A stretch of 29,880 nt of DNA from an uncultured Bacteroides sp. (lineage in GTDB: Bacteria; Bacteroidota; Bacteroidia; Bacteroidales; Bacteroidaceae), in the NCBI RefSeq assembly GCF_900547205.1, contig NZ_URFY01000056.1, positions 1 to 29,880 on the forward strand, in the 5' to 3' direction. The notes under the pieces are model-generated. The model had not been told where the DNA came from. It worked only from the letters and a program-made list of their open reading frames with translations, and did not search any database. The position numbers and the translations under genes were made by a program. Positions 7,208 to 15,546 of this stretch are shown piece by piece (position 1 is the first letter of the stretch; each line of letters starts with the position of its first letter).

Positions 7208-8134
7208 TTATAAAAGGCACTGAATGGATTGCAAAGTCAACATCTCTTTTGGAACCGCAGCTTTTATTTCTTCTTTCAGCATACACAGCAGGCTATGACG
7301 GACAAAGTCTTTATGGGTGGCAAGCACCACCTGACGCGTGGGACGGGGAATGGCAAAGGGGCGCACCAGTTTCCGTTGTTCTTCCGACAATTGCACCACC
7401 GCCAATTCCGGAATAAAAGTTATGCCCTTCCCGCTTTCCACCATGCGCATAAAAGTCTCCATACTCCCCAGTCGGTATGCCATCTGATTTACTTTCACTG
7501 CTTCCATCTGGCAAAAGCGAACCAACTGGTCGCGAAAACAATGGCCTTCGTCCAATAACCAAAGGCGTTCGCCCGTTATATCGGAAGTACGAATCACTTC
7601 GTGCTTGAATGAGGCTTCTTTAGGAGATACATAGGCATAGAATTGTTCGTAAAACATGGTCTCTTCCATCAGGAATGAATCTTCCAGTTTGCTGGCAATA
7701 ATGCCCGCATCCAGATCTCCCGAATGCAGCGCGTGCTGGATATCTTGCGTTTTCATTTCCGCGACGCGTATATCCAGTTCGGGATACTTCTCCATGAGTT
7801 GGGGAAAGAAGCGCGGCAGAAGATAAGGGGCAATAGTAGGCAGCACCCCCAAACGGAAGACACCGGATAACGACTGCTTTTCTTCGCTGATTATTTCTTT
7901 CACTTGGGCCGCCTGGGCTAAGATGACCCGTGCCTGGTCAATCACCTTTTTTCCGATGGTCGTAGGGCAGACAGGTTGCACCGTCCGGTCGAACAGTTTT
8001 ACTCCGAGTTCATCTTCCAACTTCTGAATCATTGCACTCAAAGTAGGCTGTGTCACCCTGCAATATTCGGCTGCCCGTGCAAAGTGTCGAAACTGGTCAA
8101 CGGCCATTATGTACTCTAGTTGTTGTATTGTCAT
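7208..8134 (-). CDS. oxyR: Hydrogen peroxide-sensing LysR-family regulator OxyR
   Basis: A 308-residue transcriptional regulator. The N-terminal winged helix (1-60) begins MTIQQLEYIMAVDQFRHFARAA. The effector domain carries the redox pair C199 and C208 in GHCFRDQLVRFC, at the same numbers and spacing as the E. coli OxyR cysteines that form the peroxide-induced disulfide. In Bacteroides, OxyR activates oxidative-stress genes including dps. It is transcribed divergently from dps through back-to-back promoters, and a partial OxyR-like site overlaps its own -7 box, so autoregulation is likely. Extra cysteines (C25, C56) are present but outside the sensor loop. Confidence 0.95.
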   Translation of the reverse strand: MTIQQLEYIMAVDQFRHFARAAEYCRVTQPTLSAMIQKLEDELGVKLFDRTVQPVCPTTIGKKVIDQARVILAQAAQVKEIISEEKQSLSGVFRLGVLPTIAPYLLPRFFPQLMEKYPELDIRVAEMKTQDIQHALHSGDLDAGIIASKLEDSFLMEETMFYEQFYAYVSPKEASFKHEVIRTSDITGERLWLLDEGHCFRDQLVRFCQMEAVKVNQMAYRLGSMETFMRMVESGKGITFIPELAVVQLSEEQRKLVRPFAIPRPTRQVVLATHKDFVRHSLLCMLKEEIKAAVPKEMLTLQSIQCLL

Positions 8135-8154
8135 CTATCAAAAAGTGTTATGTT

Positions 8155-8179
8155 ATAGATTTCGTCTATGCAAAGATAG
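8155..8179. promoter_or_regulatory. Candidate OxyR operator (partial)
   Basis: ATAG (8155-8158), seven bases, CTAT (8166-8169), six bases, ATAG (8176-8179). The E. coli OxyR pattern is four such half-sites separated by sevens; here three are found, with one spacer short by a base and no clear fourth. The site overlaps the oxyR -7 element (8171-8178), as expected for autorepression. Confidence 0.45.
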
Positions 8180-8200
8180 AAATTTTCAGTTTGACAGCAA
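8171..8200 (-). promoter_or_regulatory. oxyR promoter
   Basis: On the minus strand TATCTTTG (8171-8178) is the -7 element and a TTG (8198-8200) lies 19 bases upstream. The start would be near 8165, giving a leader of about 30 bases. The -33 elements of this promoter and the dps promoter sit only four bases apart. Confidence 0.7.
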
Positions 8201-8221
8201 GCATATTTCGCCCTATCTTTG
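8190..8221 (+). promoter_or_regulatory. dps promoter
   Basis: TTTG (8190-8193), 20 bases, then TATCTTTG (8214-8221): a near-ideal Bacteroides promoter. The transcript would start near 8227, with a leader of about 45 bases. The OxyR-like site lies just upstream of the -33 box, a suitable place for activation. Confidence 0.8.
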
Positions 8222-8272
8222 CACTATCAGAAAAATAGAAAACAAGTATAAATCATTTAAAAATAAAAGAAT

Positions 8273-8749
8273 ATGAAAACTTTAGAAATTATCAAATTGA
8301 ACGAATCGGGAGCAAACAACGTAGTAGCATCTTTGCAACAACTATTGGCAGACTTCCAAGTGTATTACACTAATCTCCGTGGTTTCCATTGGAACATAAA
8401 AGGACACAACTTCTTCGTACTCCACAGCCAGTTCGAAAAGATGTATGACGACACTGCCGAAAAAGTGGACGAAATAGCAGAACGCATCTTGATGCTAGGC
8501 GGAACTCCTGCCAATAAATTCAGCGATTATCTGAAAGTGGCAAACATCAACGAAGTGGATAAGGTGAGCAATGGAGATCAGGCTTTGGAAAGCATCCTTG
8601 AATCAGTTAGTTATCTGATTGGCGAAGAACGCAAGATTCTTTCTATCGCTTCACAGGCAGGCGACGAAGTTACGGTTTCGATGATGAGTGATTATCTGAA
8701 AGAACAGGAAAAGTTGGTTTGGATGTTGGTTGCTTACAATAGCAAGTGA
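8273..8749 (+). CDS. dps: Dps ferritin-like DNA-binding / iron-storage protein
   Basis: A 158-residue Dps-family protein that oxidises and stores iron in a 12-subunit shell, consuming peroxide and protecting DNA. The ferroxidase residues line up with E. coli Dps: H39 (FHWNIKG), H51 (VLHSQF), D66 and E70 (KVDEIAER), with E55 at the fifth position. FHWNIKGHNFFVLH is the family signature. The short N terminus carries few lysines, so DNA binding, if any, would differ from E. coli. It is divergent from oxyR and has its own terminator, consistent with an OxyR-controlled single-gene transcript induced by oxygen or peroxide. Confidence 0.95.
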   Translation: MKTLEIIKLNESGANNVVASLQQLLADFQVYYTNLRGFHWNIKGHNFFVLHSQFEKMYDDTAEKVDEIAERILMLGGTPANKFSDYLKVANINEVDKVSNGDQALESILESVSYLIGEERKILSIASQAGDEVTVSMMSDYLKEQEKLVWMLVAYNSK

Positions 8750-8783
8750 TTCGTGTAAGGGTTTTAGGTTAGTATATATGTGA

Positions 8784-8830
8784 AAGAGAGAATCACCATG
8801 GTTTTGGTTGATTCTCTCTTACTTTTTCTT
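8784..8830 (+). terminator. Terminator of dps
   Basis: A perfect 12-bp stem pairs AAGAGAGAATCA (8784-8795) with TGATTCTCTCTT (8809-8820), followed by ACTTTTTCTTTT. The minus strand lacks a comparable T run. Confidence 0.85.
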
Positions 8831-8853
8831 TTCTATCTATTTATCAATATCCT

Positions 8854-10734
8854 CTATCGGACACCTATCTCAGCTAATCCCATCGATTCACTTTCATCCA
8901 CCATACGGGTTGCCTTTAGCTTGATATATCTGGCTTCTACCGGTGTGAAATAGACATCCTGAAGTATCGGATTATTACGGATATTGGAGAACTCTCCTTT
9001 TGCTACGACTTCATAAGTATCCTGAGTCTTTCCCACTGAAAGTTCGTAAGAAGATATCAGTCCTTTACTGTATTCACTCTGGTCCGGCAAATAATAGAAG
9101 GATTGAATCGTACGATTCTCGCCTAAGTCAATTACTACCTCTTTTCCTTCAATGAAGGCAGTAGTCTGCTCATCTTTATCTTTGCACTTATTCATATTCT
9201 CCTCATCCACACCCAGAAGGGTAAACGGAAGAGTCTTCAATTCGGAAGTAGCGCTTGTATAATTTTCCGTAGCGTCGGGGGCGTAGTATGCTCCCATTTC
9301 GTTGATACAAAGGCAGGCACGGGCATCTGTAAAACGTATCCGCAGTTGTTCCGTCTCTATCGTTTCAAAACGCAGCAGACGTTTGTATCCCACCGTAGTA
9401 GTTTCTTCATTGCTCTTCACGGGTAACCATTGATCTCCTTTCTTATATTCTACCACGAAGGACTTCACTCGCTGACCTAACGGAATATATTCCTGAATCA
9501 TCACTCGGTTTAGTTTTTCCGGCTGTGGGAATGTGAAAGTGATATCGGCAGAGGTGACATTATCTTCAGTAGCCCAATACGTATCATATTTTCCGTCTGT
9601 CAGTGCCGAAGCTACAAATTTCCCTCCCCGTTCATTCGACGCTTCGATTTTTGCTGTGTTCAACAGGTTATCAGCGAGTTCTTTCTGAATGCGTTGGTGG
9701 AATTGAACGGCATTGGTTGAGTCGATAGGATGAACCAATCCATCGCGGTCGACAGGGAAATTCAATAACAGGGTGGCGTTATGTCCTACGCTCCGGTAAT
9801 ATAAATCTGTCAGTTGGTCTACTGTCTTTACTTTGTCGTCCTGCTCGGGATGATAGAACCATCCCGGACGGATGGACACGTCGCACTCGGCAGCTACCCA
9901 CTGATTGCCATCGGCGTGGCCGTATTGCAATTCGCGATAGTTGGGATATCCCGGATAAACTTCGCCTGCACGAAGGAATGACCAGTTGGTAGCTCCGGCA
10001 AATCCTTTCTCATTGCCCACCCATCGGCAGCCGGGTCCTCCATCGGAGAAAATGACTGCTTGCGGTTGCAACTCGTCAATCATTTTATAGGCACGGGGGT
10101 AGTCGTAATAGGTTTTGCGGTCAATGGTTCTGCTATCTTTAGCGCCACCATACCAGCCATCACCACCATTGGCTCCGTCGAACCAGATTTCAAAGACATC
10201 GCCATAATTGGTGAGTAGTTCGTGCAGTTGCTTATAGAAATAATCTACATATTCGGGCGAACCGTAATTTGCCTGATGCCTGTCCCAAGGAGAAAGGTAG
10301 ACGGCAAATTTGATTCCATATTTCTTGCAGGCTTTTGAGAGTTCGCCTACGATATCTCCTTTTCCATCTTTATAAGGAGTGTTCCGGATGCAGTATTCGG
10401 TGAGCTGCGTGGGCCACAGGCAGAATCCGTCGTGATGCTTGGCAGTTAATATAACTCCTTTCATGCCGGAATTGACGAATGTTTGTACCCATTGCTCGCA
10501 ATCCAGACGAGAGGGATTGAATGTTTTCGGATCGGAATCACCGTATCCCCATTCGCGGTCGTTGAAGGTGTTCAAGCCGAAATGTACGAAGGCATAGGTT
10601 TCCATCTTTTGCCAATCTACTTGTTTTTCCTGAGGGATGGGTAGGATGGCTTCCGGTGCTTTCACGGTTTCGCATCCTGTTAGTAAACTAGAGGCTACAA
10701 GAATAGTAGCAATCAAGGTCGAGTGTTTCTTCAT
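8854..10734 (-). CDS. GH29 alpha-L-fucosidase lipoprotein with two F5/8C domains
   Basis: A 626-residue glycoside hydrolase predicted to remove alpha-L-fucose from host or plant glycans. The lipobox LLTGC places the lipidated residue at C21. The catalytic barrel spans about 40-350, with the GH29 motif KHHDGFCLW (99-107) and the nucleophile D186 in EIWFDGANGG. E283 in AAECDVSIRPGWFYH is the likely acid/base. The architecture resembles the alpha-1,3/1,4-specific subfamily, which is an inference. Two discoidin-type (F5/8C) carbohydrate-binding regions follow, about 355-490 and 505-626. It lies 97 bases after menE on the same strand without an obvious terminator. No SusCD pair is nearby, so it is an orphan enzyme rather than part of a polysaccharide locus here. 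Confidence 0.93.
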   Translation of the reverse strand: MKKHSTLIATILVASSLLTGCETVKAPEAILPIPQEKQVDWQKMETYAFVHFGLNTFNDREWGYGDSDPKTFNPSRLDCEQWVQTFVNSGMKGVILTAKHHDGFCLWPTQLTEYCIRNTPYKDGKGDIVGELSKACKKYGIKFAVYLSPWDRHQANYGSPEYVDYFYKQLHELLTNYGDVFEIWFDGANGGDGWYGGAKDSRTIDRKTYYDYPRAYKMIDELQPQAVIFSDGGPGCRWVGNEKGFAGATNWSFLRAGEVYPGYPNYRELQYGHADGNQWVAAECDVSIRPGWFYHPEQDDKVKTVDQLTDLYYRSVGHNATLLLNFPVDRDGLVHPIDSTNAVQFHQRIQKELADNLLNTAKIEASNERGGKFVASALTDGKYDTYWATEDNVTSADITFTFPQPEKLNRVMIQEYIPLGQRVKSFVVEYKKGDQWLPVKSNEETTTVGYKRLLRFETIETEQLRIRFTDARACLCINEMGAYYAPDATENYTSATSELKTLPFTLLGVDEENMNKCKDKDEQTTAFIEGKEVVIDLGENRTIQSFYYLPDQSEYSKGLISSYELSVGKTQDTYEVVAKGEFSNIRNNPILQDVYFTPVEARYIKLKATRMVDESESMGLAEIGVR

Positions 10735-10766
10735 TTGTATTTAAAAATTAGGGGGTTCAATGGATG

Positions 10767-10774
10767 CAAAAATA
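10767..10774 (-). promoter_or_regulatory. Possible -7 element of the fucosidase gene
   Basis: On the minus strand TATTTTTG fits TAnnTTTG about 33 bases before the start codon. No TTTG is found around 20 bases upstream, so it could be a weak or activator-dependent promoter, or the gene may be read from the men operon. Confidence 0.35.
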
Positions 10775-10831
10775 ATTCTATTATCCCGATATCTGGCATT
10801 AGACTGTGTTTATTTAAACTTTTTTGTAACA

Positions 10832-11935
10832 CTATCCAATACCTTTATTATACCTCAACTTCTCCGCTAACGCACGGCAATCTGCCCGACTAACCTTTCC
10901 GTTCTCTGTCTGAGGAATACGTTCTGTAGTCAGAATGTATCGGGGGCGGTAATAGGGTTCAAGTATCTTTTGCAATGCGGCTTCTATCTCTTTTCTATTC
11001 AATTGCTGCCCTTCCATCAATAAAGTCACAGCCTGACCCAAACGATGGTCGGGAACTGAGGTAATCACGAAAGGGACAGGTATATAAGGACGCAAAAGTT
11101 TCTCTATTTCTTCCGCCTGAATCTTGATTCCACCACTATTTATCACATTATCCTTCCGCCCCAGAATGGTGAAACTACCATCGGGATAGATATGTGCAAT
11201 ATCATTGGTCTGCAAGACTTCATCGCATACCAGAGGAGCTTCAATTACTAACGTATTCTCAGAAGATAAAGACAATGTGACGGAAGGAAACGGATAATAG
11301 TGTTCAGAAGCAGATGCCCCGTTCAGTCGGCGAAGGGCAATGTGAGATAGGGTTTCAGTCATACCGTAAGTAGAATAGACAGCGCCCGGCAAATACTTTA
11401 TTTCTCTTTCCAGAGCCTCATCGATTGCTCCGCCTCCAATAATCAAAATAGCTGTTTGCTCTAATTTTTCTTTTTCTTCTGGATTCTGAAGCGTATTATA
11501 AACCTGCAAAGGGACCATTGCAGCAAATTTCAATGGCTGTGATATATCTGCCAGCGGATGGCCGGAAGCTGGGCGCACAACCAGATTCAGCCCTGCCACC
11601 AAAGAACGGACTACCACCATCATTGCTCCAATATAGCGAAGATTCATGCACAACAATGCCGTATCTCCCTCCTGCAAATTCAAAAACTCGCAGGTCATAC
11701 GCGCACTCTGCATCATCTTATCTTTGCAAACCATTATCTTCTTGGGCTCTCCGGTGGAACCCGAAGTATAGACGGGCATTAGAGGAGATTTGGCAAACCA
11801 CTCCTGCAAAAATTGATAAAGCATTTGCCGGGGAGAATCTTTATCGCCTGCATTCGCTTTCAATAAATGCAGATTATCGGCTGTATATCGCTTTCCTTCA
11901 AGCAGAAGTGATTGTTTGTTTCTCTCAAATTCCAT
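10832..11935 (-). CDS. menE: o-succinylbenzoate-CoA ligase
   Basis: An ANL-superfamily adenylating enzyme that activates o-succinylbenzoate with ATP and CoA in menaquinone synthesis. Visible motifs are the P-loop YTSGSTGEPKK (56-66), YGMTET (190-195), the hinge GRKDNVINSGG (259-269) and the adenylation lysine K347 in ENGKVSR. At 367 residues it is shorter than typical MenE (about 450-490), because the N-terminal region before the P-loop is only about 55 residues; short forms of this kind seem usual in Bacteroidetes. It is the last men gene, 24 bases after menC. Operon position separates it from generic acyl-CoA ligases. Confidence 0.92.
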   Translation of the reverse strand: MEFERNKQSLLLEGKRYTADNLHLLKANAGDKDSPRQMLYQFLQEWFAKSPLMPVYTSGSTGEPKKIMVCKDKMMQSARMTCEFLNLQEGDTALLCMNLRYIGAMMVVVRSLVAGLNLVVRPASGHPLADISQPLKFAAMVPLQVYNTLQNPEEKEKLEQTAILIIGGGAIDEALEREIKYLPGAVYSTYGMTETLSHIALRRLNGASASEHYYPFPSVTLSLSSENTLVIEAPLVCDEVLQTNDIAHIYPDGSFTILGRKDNVINSGGIKIQAEEIEKLLRPYIPVPFVITSVPDHRLGQAVTLLMEGQQLNRKEIEAALQKILEPYYRPRYILTTERIPQTENGKVSRADCRALAEKLRYNKGIG

Positions 11936-11959
11936 ATTAATGCCTTCTTCAATCGGTGT

Positions 11960-13000
11960 TTATATCTGAGGTGTAAACTGCTTGTCGGGATAATACCATA
12001 ACGCATCTTTCTCAATGCCCAGCGGGAGTTCCACATTTTTGGTAAAAAGCATTCCTGTCCCCAGACCTTGCGGAAGGTTGATGTTGAATGTGCTCACCCA
12101 TTGGGCAATAGCATTCAGTCCGATATTGGACTCCAAAGCAGAAGTTGCCCACCAGCCGATACCTAATCTTTCAGCTTGTTGCACCCAATTATTCCTGCCT
12201 GCATGAAGCGACGGTTTTAGTATGATGTAATGAGGATGTATCGTTTCCAGCAATTCGCGTTGCTGCTGTGGTTCATTGCTTCCGATTAGCTCTTCATCCA
12301 ATGCGATGGGAATAGGACTTTTCTCAACCAGACGAGCCATTTCTTCCCAATTGCCGGGGGCAATGGGCTGTTCGATAGAATGCAGGTCGAGTTCCGACAG
12401 ACGAATCAATTTTGACAAAGCTTCCTGAGTAGAGAAAGCCCCGTTGGCATCTACACGCAACTCAATATCACCGGAAGAGAATTGCCGACGGATATATTTT
12501 AATAGCTCCAGTTCCTCCTCAAAGTTTATGGCACCTATCTTCAACTTAATGCAGCGGAATCCGTTTTCAATCTTATCCTTTATCTGATTGTACATATACT
12601 GATAGTCTCCCATCCAGACCAGACCGTTGATAGTGATTCCTTCTTTGCCTTGAGAGAAAGGAGTTTGCTCGAAAGCCAGAGTCCCGGCTTCAAAATGCCG
12701 GAATGCAGTCTCCAACCCAAAAGCAATGGAGGGATATTTTAATATCTCGTCCATATTATATTCGCCGCCGGACTGTTCTATCCCAAAGCAAATGGAAGAA
12801 AGTACTTGTTCATAATCGGGTATATCATCACAACTCAATTTTGGCAGAGGTGCACACTCTCCTATCCCTACTCTTTCCGGACTGTCCGGAGAAGTTAAAC
12901 GCACGTACCACACTTTACGGGTTGTATATATCCCCCGCGAAGTTCCAGCCGGTCGCTTGAAGTTAAGCAACCGGGGGATTATCTCAATCTTGCAATTCAT
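11960..13000 (-). CDS. menC: o-succinylbenzoate synthase (enolase superfamily)
   Basis: It dehydrates SHCHC to o-succinylbenzoate. In this 346-residue protein the catalytic lysine motif KLK is at 152-154 (IKLKIG), the metal ligands are D184 (RVDANGAF), E210 (SIEQP) and D235 (ALDEELIG), and the second lysine is K262 (ILKPSLHAG). This is the MenC/muconate-lactonising pattern of the enolase superfamily. It lies 30 bases after menB and 24 before menE on the same strand. Dipeptide epimerases share the fold, but operon context settles the assignment. Confidence 0.94.
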   Translation of the reverse strand: MNCKIEIIPRLLNFKRPAGTSRGIYTTRKVWYVRLTSPDSPERVGIGECAPLPKLSCDDIPDYEQVLSSICFGIEQSGGEYNMDEILKYPSIAFGLETAFRHFEAGTLAFEQTPFSQGKEGITINGLVWMGDYQYMYNQIKDKIENGFRCIKLKIGAINFEEELELLKYIRRQFSSGDIELRVDANGAFSTQEALSKLIRLSELDLHSIEQPIAPGNWEEMARLVEKSPIPIALDEELIGSNEPQQQRELLETIHPHYIILKPSLHAGRNNWVQQAERLGIGWWATSALESNIGLNAIAQWVSTFNINLPQGLGTGMLFTKNVELPLGIEKDALWYYPDKQFTPQI

Positions 13001-13030
13001 TATTCTATAAATGATAGACCTATTAAAGAT

Positions 13031-13855
13031 TTAAGGAAACTTCGGATACTGCTTGAAGTTCGGTTTGCGTTTTTCAAGAAACGCATTCTTTCCCTCCTGA
13101 GCCTCGTCCGTCAGGTAATAAAGCAGCGTGGCATCTCCCGCCAGTTCCTGAATGCCCGACTGTCCGTCCAACTCAGCATTCAGCCCTGCCTTAATCATGC
13201 GCAAAGCCAACGGACTGAGCAGCATCATTTCTTCCGCCCATTGCACATATTCATCCTCCAATTGCTCCAAAGGCACTACTTTATTAACCAATCCCATATC
13301 CAAAGCCTCTTGCGCATTGTATTTCCGGCAGAGAAACCAGATTTCACGTGCCTTCTTCTGTCCTACTACTCTAGCCAAGTAGGAAGCTCCGAATCCGGCA
13401 TCAAAACTACCCACACGGGGACCCGTTTGTCCGAAGATGGCGTTCTCCGAAGCGATGGACAAGTCGCACACCACATGAAGCACATGACCACCGCCAATAG
13501 CAAATCCATTTACAGCAGCAATCACAGGTTTCGGAATACTACGAATTTGCTTCTGTACATCCAGCACACTCAAACGGGGAATACCGTCTTTCCCAATATA
13601 ACCGCCGCGCCCTTTCACGTTCTGGTCACCTCCCGAACAGAAGGCTTTGTCTCCGGCTCCGGTAATCACAATCACGTCAATATCTGCTTCTTCACGACAA
13701 ATGCGCAGTGCGTCGCTCATCTCGGCAGTAGTGGTCGGAGTAAATGCATTCCGATAACGCTCACGATTAATGGTAATGCGGGCAATCCCATTATAGTAGT
13801 CGAAAAGAATATCTTCATATTCTCTGATGGTGGTCCATTCTCTTTGTGTAGACAT
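13031..13855 (-). CDS. menB: 1,4-dihydroxy-2-naphthoyl-CoA synthase
   Basis: A crotonase-fold enzyme that closes the ring of o-succinylbenzoyl-CoA to DHNA-CoA. The oxyanion-hole regions are FCSGGDQNVKG (72-82) and GFAIGGGHVLH (117-127). Q143-T144-G145 in FGQTGPRVGSFDAG corresponds to the bicarbonate-binding site of type I MenB (E. coli Q154-G156), so a bicarbonate cofactor is predicted. QKKAREIWFLCRKYNA is strongly MenB-specific. At 274 residues it has normal length. Only three bases separate it from the upstream menD stop, indicating tight translational linkage. Confidence 0.96.
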   Translation of the reverse strand: MSTQREWTTIREYEDILFDYYNGIARITINRERYRNAFTPTTTAEMSDALRICREEADIDVIVITGAGDKAFCSGGDQNVKGRGGYIGKDGIPRLSVLDVQKQIRSIPKPVIAAVNGFAIGGGHVLHVVCDLSIASENAIFGQTGPRVGSFDAGFGASYLARVVGQKKAREIWFLCRKYNAQEALDMGLVNKVVPLEQLEDEYVQWAEEMMLLSPLALRMIKAGLNAELDGQSGIQELAGDATLLYYLTDEAQEGKNAFLEKRKPNFKQYPKFP

Positions 13856-13858
13856 AAT

Positions 13859-15526
13859 CTATTTTTGTTTTAATTGGTGATAATAATTTTTCAGCATACG
13901 GGCATCTTTGTTCTTGTTGGTAAATACTTCCAGCAGCATCGGTTGCTCCACGGCTTCCGGTTGAGTGAAAGTCTTCATTGCTTCTGCCAACTCTTCTTCA
14001 TTATCTGCTCGTTGGTAGAGGAATCCACGCTCTTCCGCCCAGCCTTTGGCAGAGGTTTTATGAACTGCCGAGATAAACTTATGCGAAGTGCCCGACATAT
14101 CCAGTCCCGGCAGCGTATGGAAAATCTCTCCTCCTCCGTTATTCAATAAAAGAATGCGTAGATTGGGGCGGACATTGACATTCCACAATGCATTCATATC
14201 ATAGAAGAAACTCAAATCCCCGATAGCAATAAAGTTCAGTTTATCCGAAGCCGCAGCATAGCCAACGGCTGTAGAAAGCGACCCCTCAATACCACTCGTT
14301 CCCCGGTTGCAACAAACTTCAATAGTGGGGGGAACCGAATATAACTGTGCATAACGAATCACCGAGCTATTCGCCAGATGCAGGGCGCAAGTCTCCGGCA
14401 ATCCTTTTATCAATGCACCCACAGCCGACATTTCGGAATAAGCAAATTCCGGTTCGGGAATTATCTTACAATAGTTCTCCCACACCCGTGGATACTCCGG
14501 AGTACGGTTATCCAACAGACTCGCTATCTTTTCCAAAAACTCAAACGGGTCCATCTCAATGACCGTAGTCAAAGCACCATAAAGATCGACAATCCCTCCA
14601 TCGGGCGATACGTGCCAGTGCTCTTTGGGCGGATGTTGGCGAAGGAAGTTCTTGAGTCGTTTGGAAACGACATGACCGCCATAAGTAATCAACAGTTCGG
14701 GAGTCATCTGGTGAATCTTCTCTTCGGGCAGTGCATACAGTGCGGCATCGAAGTTCTTCACCGGAATGCCGGGCACGGTCTGATTGCCTATATGCTCCGT
14801 CAGCCAGGCAAAGTGTTTATATAATAATTTGGTATGTTTCTTTTCAAACAGATAGATGAGATTCATCTGGCCGATGATAATCATCCGTTTCTGATATTTA
14901 TCCAGCCGGTCAATCAGGTTATTGTAATCGCGGTCGTAGACATTCAATCCTTGATAACGAGTGATAACGCGTACTTTCGGCAGGGTGTCTACCGTAAACT
15001 GAAACAGGGGCTCGGAAATAGGTATATTGATATGCACCGGACCTTTTCCATGGTGGTTTGTCTCCAACAAGGCTTCGTTTATCAACCGGTTACAATACCA
15101 TTCATCTTCCTCCGTATGAATCTCCGGCAAGTTTACAGACTTCTTTACCAATGATTGGAACACACCCGGTTGAGGAACTGTCTGTCCATCCATTTGCCCA
15201 ATCCAAGCGGCAGGACGGTCGGCAGAGATAACAACTATGGGAACATTCTGATAGAATGCTTCCGCAACAGCCGGATGAAGATTCAGCAAAGCCGTGCCTG
15301 ATGTGCAGCAGACAGCCGCAGGTTTACCGCCATTCAATGTAAGGCCAATGGCAAAATAACCAGCACTCCGTTCGTCCGTCATTGCATAGCAAGTGAAGTT
15401 GGGATTTGTAGACAAAGTATGCACAATAGGCGCGTTGCGGCTACCTGGGCACAACACGACTTTTGTTATCCCGTGCGCCTCAAGCAGCGCCACTAGTTGG
15501 AGTATGTTTTTCTTGTCCGAATACAT
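13859..15526 (-). CDS. menD: SEPHCHC synthase (MenD, ThDP-dependent)
   Basis: It joins 2-oxoglutarate (after decarboxylation) to isochorismate, the first committed step of menaquinone synthesis. The 555-residue protein has the usual three-domain length. The ThDP-activating glutamate is E52 in DERSAGYFAIG, SGTALLNLHPAVAEA and SADRP follow, and the C-terminal ThDP/Mg site reads GDLSFFYDMNALW with NN in LLLNNGGGEIF. CPGSRNAP near residue 26 is the MenD signature. It lies 20 bases after menF and three bases before menB. Confidence 0.96.
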   Translation of the reverse strand: MYSDKKNILQLVALLEAHGITKVVLCPGSRNAPIVHTLSTNPNFTCYAMTDERSAGYFAIGLTLNGGKPAAVCCTSGTALLNLHPAVAEAFYQNVPIVVISADRPAAWIGQMDGQTVPQPGVFQSLVKKSVNLPEIHTEEDEWYCNRLINEALLETNHHGKGPVHINIPISEPLFQFTVDTLPKVRVITRYQGLNVYDRDYNNLIDRLDKYQKRMIIIGQMNLIYLFEKKHTKLLYKHFAWLTEHIGNQTVPGIPVKNFDAALYALPEEKIHQMTPELLITYGGHVVSKRLKNFLRQHPPKEHWHVSPDGGIVDLYGALTTVIEMDPFEFLEKIASLLDNRTPEYPRVWENYCKIIPEPEFAYSEMSAVGALIKGLPETCALHLANSSVIRYAQLYSVPPTIEVCCNRGTSGIEGSLSTAVGYAAASDKLNFIAIGDLSFFYDMNALWNVNVRPNLRILLLNNGGGEIFHTLPGLDMSGTSHKFISAVHKTSAKGWAEERGFLYQRADNEEELAEAMKTFTQPEAVEQPMLLEVFTNKNKDARMLKNYYHQLKQK

Positions 15527-15546
15527 GATGGTTAGTGAATTAGTAA

